This document shows, in pieces, positions 7,305-16,493 of a stretch of 36,597 nt of DNA; the first letter of the stretch is position 1, and the number at the start of each line of letters is the position of its first letter. The position numbers and the translations under genes were made by a program. This stretch comes from Firmicutes bacterium AF25-13AC (GTDB taxonomy: Bacteria; Bacillota; Clostridia; Lachnospirales; Lachnospiraceae). Under the pieces are notes generated by a model. It saw nothing but the letters and a program-made list of their open reading frames with translations, was not told where the DNA came from and ran no database searches. The stretch is taken from positions 1-36,597 of the forward strand of contig QUFP01000040.1 in assembly GCA_003478935.1 (NCBI GenBank), in the 5' to 3' direction.

Positions 7305-8438
7305 TTATGGCAATGGGATTAATATACTGCGATCCCAGTTATAAACTAGAGAACCAGTAGTGAAATTTGTTGAACTAGCAGAAAATGCTGCTACTGTCAT
7401 TTGGCCACTAGCTGAATTCCAATAAATAAGATTGGAACCATTATATCCAATAATAGTGACTGCATGTCCAGCAATTGGATAACCATTATTATATCTAGTC
7501 CCTACCATTGCTAGAGGATATTGATTATTAATATTATGCATAACCTCAGTAATAGATATTGCCTTTCTATTTAAGGCTTGATATTGAATGGTACATCCAT
7601 GATTAATAAGAACTTGTCGCATTGTGAAGATATCAGCACCCACATCATATCCAATTCCCATTTCATTTGCAATTTGAAATGATTCAATAGAACGATTTCC
7701 TGTGCTGTAACGAATCATTGTAGCACATGTTGCAGCCCAACAAAGTCCACGCTGCTTCCCTGTTTCATCATTTTGTAAGACTAGACAATAATCCATGTTC
7801 AATATTTTATACGTTGGGTCATTTATTGAAAAACCATTCGCATAAGTGACAATAGGAGAAATGTTAGAATAAAAAGTACCTAAAGATCTTGAAGTATCAT
7901 AAGATATATCATAAGGAATTGGTATAACAGTTGTTAATAAGCACCGTTCTGTAACTGGAACTAGTATACAGTCAGCGTCTTCTGAATATGAAATAACCTG
8001 ATAAATTTGTCCACTTCCATAAAATTGGTTTAACATATCACTGTATGCGTATGAAGCGGTGCTACCCCAACCTTGTGCCGTTTCAAATACATGAATAATT
8101 AATACAACCTTATTATTTTGGATAATCGGGAAATCAATTATATCGCTTCTTTGAAGAACACCATCTTGATCTGTGTATACATAATAACCGTTTCCAATAG
8201 AACAGGAGATTCCTTCAGAGCAATGTACATTGGTTATATTAGATGCGCCTAAAAATGTTTAAATATAACTAGGAGCAAACTCTATTGCGGTGGTGAATGC
8301 TGCATCTGGTACAATATCAGTCGCAATTAGGATTGGCTGGGTGGATTCAGCAGCGTAGGATGTTGATGTGTTGCTAAGACTTATGAAAAATATAGTTAAT
8401 AATAAATTCAAAAGTCCCTTCTTAAGAAATTTTTTCAT
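7305..8438 (-). pseudogene. Secreted C39-like cysteine protease, interrupted by one in-frame TAA
   Basis: Read from the ATG at 8438 (AAGGAGG just upstream) the frame gives MKKFLKKGLLNLLLTIFF..., a Sec signal likely cut at SYA-AE, then hits a single TAA at codon 60 (8259-8261) and continues open in the same frame to 7305. The total is 377 sense codons. The C-terminal half is a C39-like/papain-like peptidase domain: QRGLCWAATCATM holds the oxyanion Gln and nucleophile Cys (about residue 233), GHAVTIIGY the His (about 325) and YWNSASG the Asn (about 341). As written the protease domain could only be made by internal initiation (ATG at 8036), without export. A short 7-3-7 inverted repeat (8471-8487) lies upstream. 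Either a real nonsense mutation or a base error; the catalytic residues are intact. Confidence 0.75.
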
Positions 8439-8504
8439 GTTCTTCCTCCTTGTGAAATAAGTTTTATATAAATCTGTAACACAGATTATATACTATTGTA
8501 TAAA

Positions 8505-9443
8505 TTACATAATAGTGCGTTTCTCCTGTTCCATAACCCGATACAGTTCAAGTTCAAAATCCTGACGATTTTTTTTCAAGATTGTTTGTAGTGTGAGACC
8601 GACACAAAAGAGCTGCAAAGCGGCAATTAGCAAATATCCGCTTACGATAAGGGTTGGAAAACGCGGAACAAGTCCTGTTAAAAAGTAAGTCTTTAACACG
8701 GGAACCATTAAAATGCATCCAATGATTGAAAGGAAGCAGCTAATTGCCCCGAAGAAGGCAAGAGGACGATACACATGGTACAAATTTAGAATCGTCTTTA
8801 AAATACGAAAACCATCGAAGTAAGTATTTAATTTTGACTCACTGCCAGTAGGGCGATCTTTATAGTCAATTGCTAGATTTTCGATTTGCAGGTGTTTGTC
8901 AATCGCGTGAATGCTCATCTCTGTTTCAATTTCAAATTTTTGAGACAGCACAGGGAAGGTCTTGACAAAACGATAGCTGAAAGCGCGATATCCAGTCATG
9001 ATATCCTTTATATTACTATGAAAAAGTCGGTTAATTGTACTTCGCACAAAAATATTTCCTGCATTGTGGAAAAGCCGCTTATTTTCCTGAAAATAGGTAG
9101 AAGACAGGCGATCTCCAATTACCATATCTATGTGCTGACTTAATACCATATCAGCCATTTGTAAACCTGCCTGTGCTGGGTATGTATCATCACCATCCGT
9201 TAAAATATAGCAGTGTGCGTCAATTTCTTGAAACATGCGTCGGACAACATTTCCTTTTCCTTGCTGAGGCTCATGGCGGACAATTGCTCCTGCCTGTGAT
9301 GCAAGCAAAGCAGTATTGTCACTAGAATTATTATCGTATACATAGATTTTGGCATCAGGAAGAGCCATCTTAAAATCAGTTACTACTTTTTGTATGGTCA
9401 TGCTTTCGTTGTAGCATGGAATTAGTACAGCAATTTTATCCAT
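8505..9443 (-). CDS. GT2 family glycosyltransferase with C-terminal membrane anchor
   Basis: 312-residue family-2 glycosyltransferase of the dolichol/undecaprenyl-phosphate sugar synthase type. The N-terminal Rossmann-like domain starts at once (IAVLIPCYNE), the DxD-type motif is DGDD (about residues 83-86), and MTGYRAFS and a conserved acidic segment (EIETEM) follow. Two hydrophobic segments near the C-terminus (about 227-250 and 262-288) anchor it to the inner face of the membrane, as in DPM/GtrB-like enzymes. It probably loads a sugar onto a lipid phosphate that the polytopic protein encoded upstream then uses. The gap to that gene is 87 bases and the ribosome site (AGAAAGG) is weak and distant. 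Confidence 0.85.
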   Translation of the reverse strand: MDKIAVLIPCYNESMTIQKVVTDFKMALPDAKIYVYDNNSSDNTALLASQAGAIVRHEPQQGKGNVVRRMFQEIDAHCYILTDGDDTYPAQAGLQMADMVLSQHIDMVIGDRLSSTYFQENKRLFHNAGNIFVRSTINRLFHSNIKDIMTGYRAFSYRFVKTFPVLSQKFEIETEMSIHAIDKHLQIENLAIDYKDRPTGSESKLNTYFDGFRILKTILNLYHVYRPLAFFGAISCFLSIIGCILMVPVLKTYFLTGLVPRFPTLIVSGYLLIAALQLFCVGLTLQTILKKNRQDFELELYRVMEQEKRTIM

Positions 9444-9530
9444 TTAAATCGTATGCCTTTCTGTTTTATTTTTTTTAGGACAATTATTTTGCTATTTTCT
9501 GCTTTGCCTCTTGAATATTTATGTATTCTT

Positions 9531-11257
9531 CTATTCCATTTTTATTAAATTAATAGTCTTAAAAGCAATCAGTGTTTGCACGACAGCGATAATTGCAAGA
9601 ATAGAGAATACCTGAGCCAATGGATATGCACCACAAAGATACATATAAGCAATCGAAGAACAAGAGCGAAGCTCATTGTAGGCAACTCCAGCATATAAAC
9701 ATAGAAGTCCACCTGCAATGCCAGATAACATAAGAAGAATGGATACATTTTGTTTTTTGATAAAAAACAAAAGCAATAAAATCAGAGAACAAATTTTTCC
9801 AATCAAAGCGAGTGGCATTGAAATAATTCGAAAAATTCCAGCCAGCGAGTTAAAAAAACTGTAGGAGAAATTTGAATCAATATATGCCGATGAATCAGAA
9901 TATATATACGAATCAATACTTGAGACTGCTCTCACTGCATGCCTTCCAGTAATCCACTCAAAACGGGCAATTCCGTCACTGCCGTCATCAACTGCGATGC
10001 GATCTAGCAGGAAAAGTTCATTTTCAGAGGAAACATAAGCATCTGCTTGAACAATAGTACTTAATAAGCTGCTCAGCATTCCAGACTGCCACGGCGGCAT
10101 CAAAGCAGATGGCATAGTGGCTTGTTGTCTTAACTTTCCATTTTTAAAAGCTATTTCAATTTCATTATAAATCGCTTGATAAAATCTATCTGCTGTTCGC
10201 CCATCTTTATAATATCCTTCAAGTTGAACTGCATCACGCAATGCCCAGAAAAACCAGCCATTTTCTACATTCCCGTATTTCTTATTTTCTTCGATGCGTC
10301 CTGATTGAGCCGCATATAAATCCATCACCGCATCCAGAGAATCTTGTATTGAAGCAAGTGTCGGACTGATTTCATACACTTTTTCGATTTTTTCTCTGCT
10401 GATAGACGTGTAAGGTGTAGGTTCTTCCATATCAATGGCATATAATGCTTTCATTACTTTAGGAAAAGCACCGTGGGTTAATTCGTTGTCAGTCCAACTG
10501 TTGTACACAACTCCATTTATCAGCGTAATCGGAAGACGACACACAGGTAATGCGAGAAATGGAAGAAGTAAAATGATAATGTATTGAACTCTTTTTTTGC
10601 ATTTGACATTATGAAAAAATCCATGAATAATTGCTTTCAAAAAGATGACACTGGCAGATACTATAAGAAATGGAACAACCCATATGGTATCTTCTCTGCT
10701 GAACCAAAGGCTTATAAATCCACAGGTTGTCACAATAGCCCATTTCATGGAAAATTTTTTACCATATTGATATCGCAAATAAAAGCCAAATTGTCCACCG
10801 AAAACAAGAAGAACCTGAGCAGGTGTGATGCTGTTTCGGTAAACTCGCTGAATAACTTCAGAGGATGCCATAATCGGATTAAAAAGCATTAGCAGGTAAA
10901 AAGGATAACTCGTCCATTGAAAACAAATCACTGGTCGAATGGCTCTCAAAAATAGGTAGCATGAAAGTGCATAGAAAATCTGTACACATGAAATAAAATC
11001 AATGTGAAAAAACTTTCCTACCGCAAGAAAAAATGGGAAAAGCAACCCTTAGCTAATGTATAATGGTTGTAACCACCAAGCCAGTTTAGACGTAACAGCT
11101 TTTCAGCGATATGAACCATTAGTTGATCATCGGCAAATGCAGTTGTAATAGCATAAATAGTGACATCTTTCATTAAAATTAGTTTGATAATAAGAAAAAA
11201 GATTGCAAATAGTAAAAATTGCTTATCTTTTGAGTGTGATATTTTGATTCGAGTCAT
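9531..11257 (-). CDS. Polytopic membrane protein, possible GT-C glycosyltransferase; frameshifted as read
   Basis: Two frames form one gene: 11257 down to about 11046 (MTRIKISHSKDKQFLLFAIF ... LNWLGGYNHYTLAKG) and 11045 down to 9531 (LLFPFFLAVGKFFHID...). Adding one base at the ccc run (11046-11048) joins them without gap into about 575 residues. There are multiple hydrophobic segments, a large soluble region around the middle (ENGWFFWALRD...), and more membrane segments at the C-terminus, an arrangement seen in GT-C enzymes that use lipid-linked sugars. An early acidic segment (TAFADDQLMV) could be the GT-C active-site loop. The start overlaps the stop of the gene before it as ATGA (11254-11257). 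No specific family is recognised; GT-C is inferred from topology and the GT2 neighbour. Confidence 0.65.
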
Positions 11258-11922
11258 TGTGTGAGTTCCTCCACAAGTCTGCGAATCGTATCGAAATCAT
11301 CTGAATTCAATAATCGGTATAATTTTGGCGCTTCAGTTTGTGCACCGTTTGAATAATAAAAGTACTGTGATGTAAAGGCGCAAATGATACCATTGTCAAA
11401 TTCAATCAGATACGATCCAGTTAAGCTTTCATAGTTTGCAAGATCCTCGTCAGATGCTTCTTGAAGCGAAAGGGCTTCAATTGCAGAACAAAGCCAATCT
11501 TTCATAGCAGAATCGCTTATTGAAAATGTATTGCCTGCATACCCATAGGTGATGGATGTAAAATCGCGATTTATATAAATTTGATGCGCTGTGGTTTCTG
11601 AATGCATCTCAGTAATAATTTCTGACTCTGGCTCAAACTTTGTTTCCAGCAAGGACTCAGATTCTGATTGTGTTTCCACCAATGTAGGGCGTAAAGGATG
11701 ATTGTCCAGATGATTGTTCATATTTTTATGTACTATAGACCAAATAAGAGAAATGGACAGAATAAAGGCAGCAGCGGCAATACATACGGCAGTACAGAGA
11801 TATTTTTTTCTGCGTTCTTTTTGAAAAAAATGTTTCATTTTCACTGTTTCATAATCACTCATAGCTTCTGTAATCCAGCGATCATCAACATAGGATAACG
11901 CGCGCATGATCAATTCATTCAT
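11254..11922 (-). CDS. Putative anti-sigma factor, single-pass membrane protein
   Basis: 222-residue protein with a cytoplasmic N-terminus containing DDRWITEA (about residues 13-20), a basic stretch (KERRKK), one membrane segment (about 41-64), and an extracellular part with an acidic Ser/Glu-rich linker followed by a small folded domain. This is the usual plan of an ECF anti-sigma factor with an external sensing domain, but no ZAS-type His/Cys motif is seen. The gene overlaps the sigma factor gene by 8 bases and the membrane protein gene by 4, so all are translationally coupled. Function is inferred from position and topology. Confidence 0.65.
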   Translation of the reverse strand: MNELIMRALSYVDDRWITEAMSDYETVKMKHFFQKERRKKYLCTAVCIAAAAFILSISLIWSIVHKNMNNHLDNHPLRPTLVETQSESESLLETKFEPESEIITEMHSETTAHQIYINRDFTSITYGYAGNTFSISDSAMKDWLCSAIEALSLQEASDEDLANYESLTGSYLIEFDNGIICAFTSQYFYYSNGAQTEAPKLYRLLNSDDFDTIRRLVEELTQ

Positions 11923-12472
11923 AGTAAACTCCTTCCTTTTTAAGATATTTTTTCAATAATTCCCGTGTCCGGTAAAGTTGTGTTTTGATGTTGCTTTCTG
12001 GTATGTCGTATTGATTAGAAAGCTCTCGAATCGACAATCCTAACCAGTAGCGTTTCATGAAAAGAATTCGCCTGGGAGCAGAAAGTGATTCTAAAAATAC
12101 AGATAACGCTTGTCCAAGCTCCCATTCTTCGATTCCACTTTTAAGTTTTGTATCAGGAATAGTTTCGCTCATTTCTGAGGTTAATTCAACAATACAGCTG
12201 TGTCGCTTTTTAGCTTTTTGCCATTCAATACGATCAAAGGCATCACACCTACAGATACGCATTAAATAGGCAAGAAAATTAGTGGGGCGATTGGGTGGAA
12301 CGGTGTTCCAGGTCTCAAAATAAGTATCATTTTTGCATTCTTCGGCATCCTCATGACAATTTAAAATTCTCATGGCAAGCTTTGACAAATGATTTCCATA
12401 TTTATTATCTGTTTCAAAAATGGCGGATTCTTTTCGATCAAAAAACAGATCAATAATATCCTCGTCATTCAT
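11915..12472 (-). CDS. ECF-type RNA polymerase sigma factor
   Basis: 185-residue sigma-70 family factor containing only regions 2 and 4. Region 2 covers about residues 20-85 (HEDAEECKNDTYFETWNT is the typical region 2 sequence, then a CRCDAFDRIEWQKAKKR region 2.3-2.4 segment). Region 4 covers about 120-175 (LSIRELSNQYDIPESNIKT is the helix-turn-helix). AAAGGA lies 9 bases upstream of the ATG. It heads a four-gene leftward operon and is preceded by an ECF-like promoter (12537-12563), which suggests autoregulation. Expected targets include its own operon of glycosyltransferases. Confidence 0.9.
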   Translation of the reverse strand: MNDEDIIDLFFDRKESAIFETDNKYGNHLSKLAMRILNCHEDAEECKNDTYFETWNTVPPNRPTNFLAYLMRICRCDAFDRIEWQKAKKRHSCIVELTSEMSETIPDTKLKSGIEEWELGQALSVFLESLSAPRRILFMKRYWLGLSIRELSNQYDIPESNIKTQLYRTRELLKKYLKKEGVYYE

Positions 12473-12536
12473 AATAAAAAATCCTTTCTAAACTAAATTG
12501 ATTTATTTACTTATTAGTTGTGCCTCTATTATATAT

Positions 12537-12563
12537 GTCGGGAAAATGATATGAAAGGTTTCA
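12537..12563 (-). promoter_or_regulatory. ECF-type promoter upstream of the sigma factor gene
   Basis: On the minus strand TGAAAC (12558-12563, continuing CTTT) matches the AAC-type -35 box of ECF sigma factors and CGAC (12537-12540) lies 17 bases on, as expected for an ECF -10 box. A TATAAT follows just downstream but has no acceptable -35, so sigma-A use is less likely. Confidence 0.6.
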
Positions 12564-12603
12564 AAAAAATGGAAACTGGTATAATGATTTTTAAAATTAG
12601 AGA

Positions 12604-12650
12604 AGCCAGCGGGACAGGTACACTGGGATTATGTACTGCGATCCCATTAC
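12604..12650. repeat. Hairpin repeat copy 2 fused to a remnant of the protease 3' end
   Basis: Bases 12604-12626 match 7246-7268 at 22 of 23 positions in the same orientation. They run straight into gggattatgtactgcgatcc, which resembles the 3' end of the C39-like protease gene (7314-7337; minus-strand codons for WDRS). This copy therefore looks like a deletion derivative of the arrangement at 7246-7340 and marks the right border of the accessory patch. Confidence 0.55.
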
Positions 12651-12718
12651 AGTAAATTTCATATTGCAAAACGCCCGTTCTGATATTACAATATTTTTGA
12701 AAGAAAAAATTTTAACGT

Positions 12719-13001
12719 GCAAAAATACAATGGCATCCTGCTTTCTGTGCCGCAGCTGAACTTGAACTGCGCTCCAATAAGAGCGATCTCGAATTTAAAC
12801 GAGAGTACAACCTAAGCAAGAAACCACTACAAATGGATCTTTTGATCATCGAAAAGCGAAAAGGTGTGCAAAAGGCTTAGGCGAAAAAGTGAACCAAATT
12901 CCGCTAAGAGAATTGACCATCTCACTTTTTCGAGCATCTATTCCCAAAGAACTGCTAAGTCAGCTTTCTAAAAAGACAAAACAGCTAACAATAGCCAACA
13001 A
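12719..13001 (+). pseudogene. Decayed fragment of a Lachnospiraceae-type hypothetical protein
   Basis: Two blocks of coding-like sequence in different frames. The first (from 12731) reads WHPAFCAAAELELRSNKSDL and then a KREYNLSKKPLQMDLLIIEK segment until a TAG at about 12878. The second (from about 12889) reads NQIPLRELTISLFRASIPKE. I recall such sequences as the N- and C-terminal parts of an abundant family of hypothetical proteins, possibly nuclease-like, in gut Lachnospiraceae. The middle is missing and the junction changes frame. A probable one-base loss in the A-run at 12721-12725 also breaks the start (GTG CAA AAA ...). A dead gene with an internal deletion. Confidence 0.5.
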
Positions 13002-13038
13002 GGACGGGAATGCGGCACTACAGTGCCGCATTCCGTCC
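13002..13038. repeat. Strong 18-bp hairpin between convergent genes
   Basis: An 18-base arm (ggacgggaatgcggcact, 13002-13019) faces agtgccgcattccgtcc (13022-13038), a near-perfect palindrome with one bulged G. It sits 29 bases beyond the transketolase stop codon. No T-run follows on either strand, so it may be a REP-like element or an atypical terminator for the transketolase transcript. Confidence 0.55.
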
Positions 13039-13066
13039 CCAGTTGCTGCGTTTTTATTTACATTTT

Positions 13067-15051
13067 TTACAGTGCCTTTACTCTTGCTACTACGTTCTCT
13101 ACGGTAAATCCGAAGTATGGGAACAGTTTGCTGTACGGAGCGGATGCACCGAAGCGATTCATTCCGATCATATCGCCGTCAAGACCTACATAACGATCCC
13201 ATCCAAATCCAGAAAGTGCCTCTACTGCAACTCTCTTTCTTACATTCTTTGGAAGAACCTTTGCCTTATACTCCTCAGACTGCTCCTCGAAGATATCCAT
13301 ACATGGCATGGATACGACACGAACGTCGATTCCATCCTCTGCTAAAACCTTCTTTGCCTCTACAGCAAGAGACAGCTCGGAACCAGAAGCGATAATGATC
13401 GCATCCGGAACTGCCTTCTTGGAATCCTGTACAATATAACCACCCTTTAATGCCTCTCTTGAGGTTCCCTCGATCTGCGGCAGATTCTGTCTGGTCAGTG
13501 CCAGTGCAGTCGGTGTTCTCTTAGATGTAATTGCGCTGTACCATGCAGCTGCTGTCTCAGTTGCGTCTGCCGGACGGAACATATGGAAGTTCGGCATTGC
13601 ACGCCACATTGCAAGCTGCTCGATCGGCTCATGAGTCGGTCCATCCTCGCCTACACCAATACTGTCGTGTGTAAATACGAAGGTTAACGGTACGCCCATG
13701 ATTGAAGACAGACGTGCCATCGGCTTTGTATAATCAGAGAATACGAAGAAGGTAGAAACAAATGCTCTCAGTCCGCCGTGAAGCATAATACCATTTCCGA
13801 TTGCTGTCATGGCAAGCTCACGAACACCAAAGTGCATGTTGCGTCCTGCATAGTTTTCTGCTGAGAAATCACCCTCATCCTTCATATAGGTCTTTGTGGA
13901 CGGTGAAAGGTCAGCTGCACCGCCAATTACATTTGGCATTCTGTCTTTGATACGATTGATCATCTTGCCGGACAGATTTCTTGTTGCATCTGCCTTATCA
14001 TCATAAGCCCAGAAATCAGCATCGTCACAAACCTTCTCTGCCAAATCCTCATCGTAGTAAGTATCCCACAGCTCTTTCATTTCTGGATACTTCTCGCAGT
14101 ATTCTGCAAACATCTTATTCCAAGCATCCTCTGCCGGCTGTAAGCCTTCTACGATTTCCTTATAATGATCATAAACTTCCTCTGGTACGAAGAATGGCTC
14201 TTCTGACGGCCAGCCTAAGTTTTCCTTCATTGCCTTAATATTGTCATCACCAAGCGGCTCGCCATGTGCACTTGCCTTGCCCTGCTTTGCCGGACATCCA
14301 AAACCAATCTGAGTCTTTACAGTGATAAAAGATGGTCTCTCAGTATCTGCCTTAGCAGCCTCAATTGCCTTGCCGATTTCCTCTAAGTTATTTCCATCCT
14401 CAACGGTAATGGTCTGGAAACCAAATGCTTCCATACGCTTCTGAACATTCTCTGTGAATGCAATATCTGTTGATCCCTCAATAGAGATGCGGTTGGAATC
14501 ATAGAAAATGATCAGCTTAGACAGCTTTAAAGTTCCTGCAAGAGAAAATGCCTCAGATGAAATACCCTCCATCATACATCCATCGCCGCCAAGTGCGTAA
14601 GTGTAATGATCTACAACTGGATATCCCTCCTTGTTAAATACAGACGCCATATGACGCTCTGCAATTGCCATACCAACTGCCATACCCATACCAGCACCAA
14701 GAGTCCTGTCGTTGCCTCAACACCAACTGTGTGGCGATACTCCGGATGACCAGGTGTCAGAGAACCCCACTGACGAAACTGCATCAGATCTTCCTTTTTT
14801 AAATCACCATAACCAAACAGGTGAAGCAGGGAGTACAAAAGCATAGAGCCATGTCCTCCAGAAAGAATAAAGCGGTCACGATCCTTCCAATCTGGATCCT
14901 TTGGGTTGTGCTTTAAATGCTTTGCCCATAACTCATAGGCTACAGATGCACAGCCGAGCGGCAAGCCAGGATGTCCTGACTTTGCCTTCTGAATCGCATC
15001 TGCAGATAATACACGGATCGCGTTTACTGACATTGTATCAATGTTATTCAT
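13067..15051 (-). CDS. tkt: Transketolase; frameshifted as read
   Basis: Thiamine-diphosphate enzyme that moves two-carbon units between sugar phosphates in the non-oxidative pentose phosphate pathway; cytoplasmic. Adding one base near 14703 joins the N-terminal frame (15051 down, ...[10 protein letters not shown]) to the rest ([20 protein letters not shown]...), giving about 661 residues, the normal length. Visible features are SGHPGLPLG near the N-terminus, the ThDP motif starting GGDGCMMEG and ending in a DSNRIS segment, and the pyrimidine-binding region with the conserved acidic segment [15 protein letters not shown]. The start is the ATG of MNNIDTMS, with GGAG 6 bases upstream. The gene is probably intact in the organism. 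Confidence 0.93.
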
Positions 15052-15100
15052 CTTCGTCTCCATTCCGCGCTTAAGCGCATTTAATTTTGTATTTATGCTC

Positions 15101-15129
15101 AGTTTACCAGACCATTGCGCGAAAATCAA
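15101..15129 (-). promoter_or_regulatory. Probable sigma-A promoter of transketolase
   Basis: On the minus strand TTGATT (15124-15129) is separated by 17 bases from TAAACT (15101-15106), about 50 bases before the transketolase start. Four of six bases match consensus in each box. Confidence 0.45.
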
Positions 15130-15141
15130 GTTTTTCTTATG

Positions 15142-16371
15142 TTATCGCAGCTTAATCTGCTGAAGCTCCTCCATTGTCGCCAAATAATAGGTCTTAAACT
15201 TGTCGCCCGGAATGACAGTATACAAAGTATTTCCGAACTCTCTCGCAAAACGTATTCTTCCTGAAAATGATTGAACCTCGCAATAATCCGCATCATACAT
15301 GACAATATTTCTCTGCTGAAATGCATAGCCTGTATGAAGTTCATCCTGCTCTGTAACAGCATTTTCATTTCCTTCTGATGTGTAAATATGAAGCTGATAG
15401 CCTGTTTTCGCTTCATCACGTACAACAAGACCAAGGTATTCGTTATTATAGAAAATACGCTGAATTTCTCCCTCAACAGCAATATCTTTTCGAGTAATTG
15501 CAGTTCTGTTTGACACGTCAAAAAAGCTGATGCAGCAATCTCCAACTGCAAACGCTTTTGTATCACTTAAATAGACAACCTTCGGGACATATGCGCCATT
15601 TTCAGAATAATCAAAACTTGCTACTATACGATCTGCAGCTTCTTTTCCCTTTTCAAAATCATAAAAAGAAATACTGCTCGTCCCAATGCCCTCAGCAATT
15701 GAGTAGTATGATACAGCTAATTGCTGACCATTTGGCGAAACGCTAATATCAAGCGGATATCCATCAATCTGAAGCGGATTGCGAATCGAAACTGCAAGCT
15801 CCTCGCCTGTATTTCGATAATAAGAAATTAAACTCGCATCCTGATCTTCTAGCTGAAGCACAGTTACACCTGTCGATGCAATCACTCCCTTTGTGATTAT
15901 CTGAGATGTAGTTCCGCTTCCAGTGATTCCCGATTTATTGCAAATCGCAAAATTTTTTCCTTTTAAATCGTAAATCAAAAGATAATCACCTTTGACATTT
16001 GCCTTTGGATTGCTCATATCATATGGCGCAGACCACACCTTTGTGCCCTTTTTGTCATAATACGTAGCACCATCTTTATTCATTACGACAATGCCGTCTC
16101 CATATGATACATATCCTGCTGATGACGCATTCGACACATCAGTTCTCCAGCTGACTTCATATGTTTTGTAACGCCACAGCCGTTCTGCCACAAACCACGC
16201 CAGCACAACAGCTAACACCAACACTGCTACAACAATTCCTGCGACATTGACTGTTCTTTTATGATCCTCAGCCCAGCTTACTGGTGCACTGCGAACCTTA
16301 TCATTCGTTACCATGCTCTGCCTAAGCTGCTTCTTCTTTCTTTCCCGTTGAAATTCACTGTCCCTTGCCAT
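15142..16371 (-). CDS. DUF5711 family membrane-anchored protein
   Basis: 409-residue protein. The basic N-terminal cytoplasmic tail (RERKKKQLRQ) and a single membrane segment (about residues 42-64) are followed by a long extracytoplasmic domain of repeated short beta-strand units (for example YVSYGDGIVVMNKDGATYYD, YLLIYDLKGKNFAICNKSG), typical of a beta-propeller. DUF5711 has no established function. The gene is followed by transketolase with its own promoter and preceded by the LysM protein gene in the same orientation, so an envelope role with that neighbour is plausible. GGAAAGGAAAG precedes the ATG. Confidence 0.8.
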   Translation of the reverse strand: MARDSEFQRERKKKQLRQSMVTNDKVRSAPVSWAEDHKRTVNVAGIVVAVLVLAVVLAWFVAERLWRYKTYEVSWRTDVSNASSAGYVSYGDGIVVMNKDGATYYDKKGTKVWSAPYDMSNPKANVKGDYLLIYDLKGKNFAICNKSGITGSGTTSQIITKGVIASTGVTVLQLEDQDASLISYYRNTGEELAVSIRNPLQIDGYPLDISVSPNGQQLAVSYYSIAEGIGTSSISFYDFEKGKEAADRIVASFDYSENGAYVPKVVYLSDTKAFAVGDCCISFFDVSNRTAITRKDIAVEGEIQRIFYNNEYLGLVVRDEAKTGYQLHIYTSEGNENAVTEQDELHTGYAFQQRNIVMYDADYCEVQSFSGRIRFAREFGNTLYTVIPGDKFKTYYLATMEELQQIKLR

Positions 16372-16493
16372 GTACTTTCCTTTCCACCACTGCGCTGACT
16401 TTCAAACTCTATCTGCATCTTACAATACAGCTGCACAGTGTCCAAAAAAGTATAACATATCCAAGGGTGAGTGTCAAAGTTCCTCAAAAATTT

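Noticed and set aside
8471..8513. TATAAT and a 7-3-7 inverted repeat upstream of the protease gene as a promoter/operator
   Set aside because: No acceptable -35 at 16-18 bases; kept only as a remark under the protease entry.
15126..15566. 146-codon leftward frame overlapping the DUF5711 gene
   Set aside because: It lies wholly within DUF5711 codons in another frame; the DUF5711 frame shows the family sequence and ribosome site.
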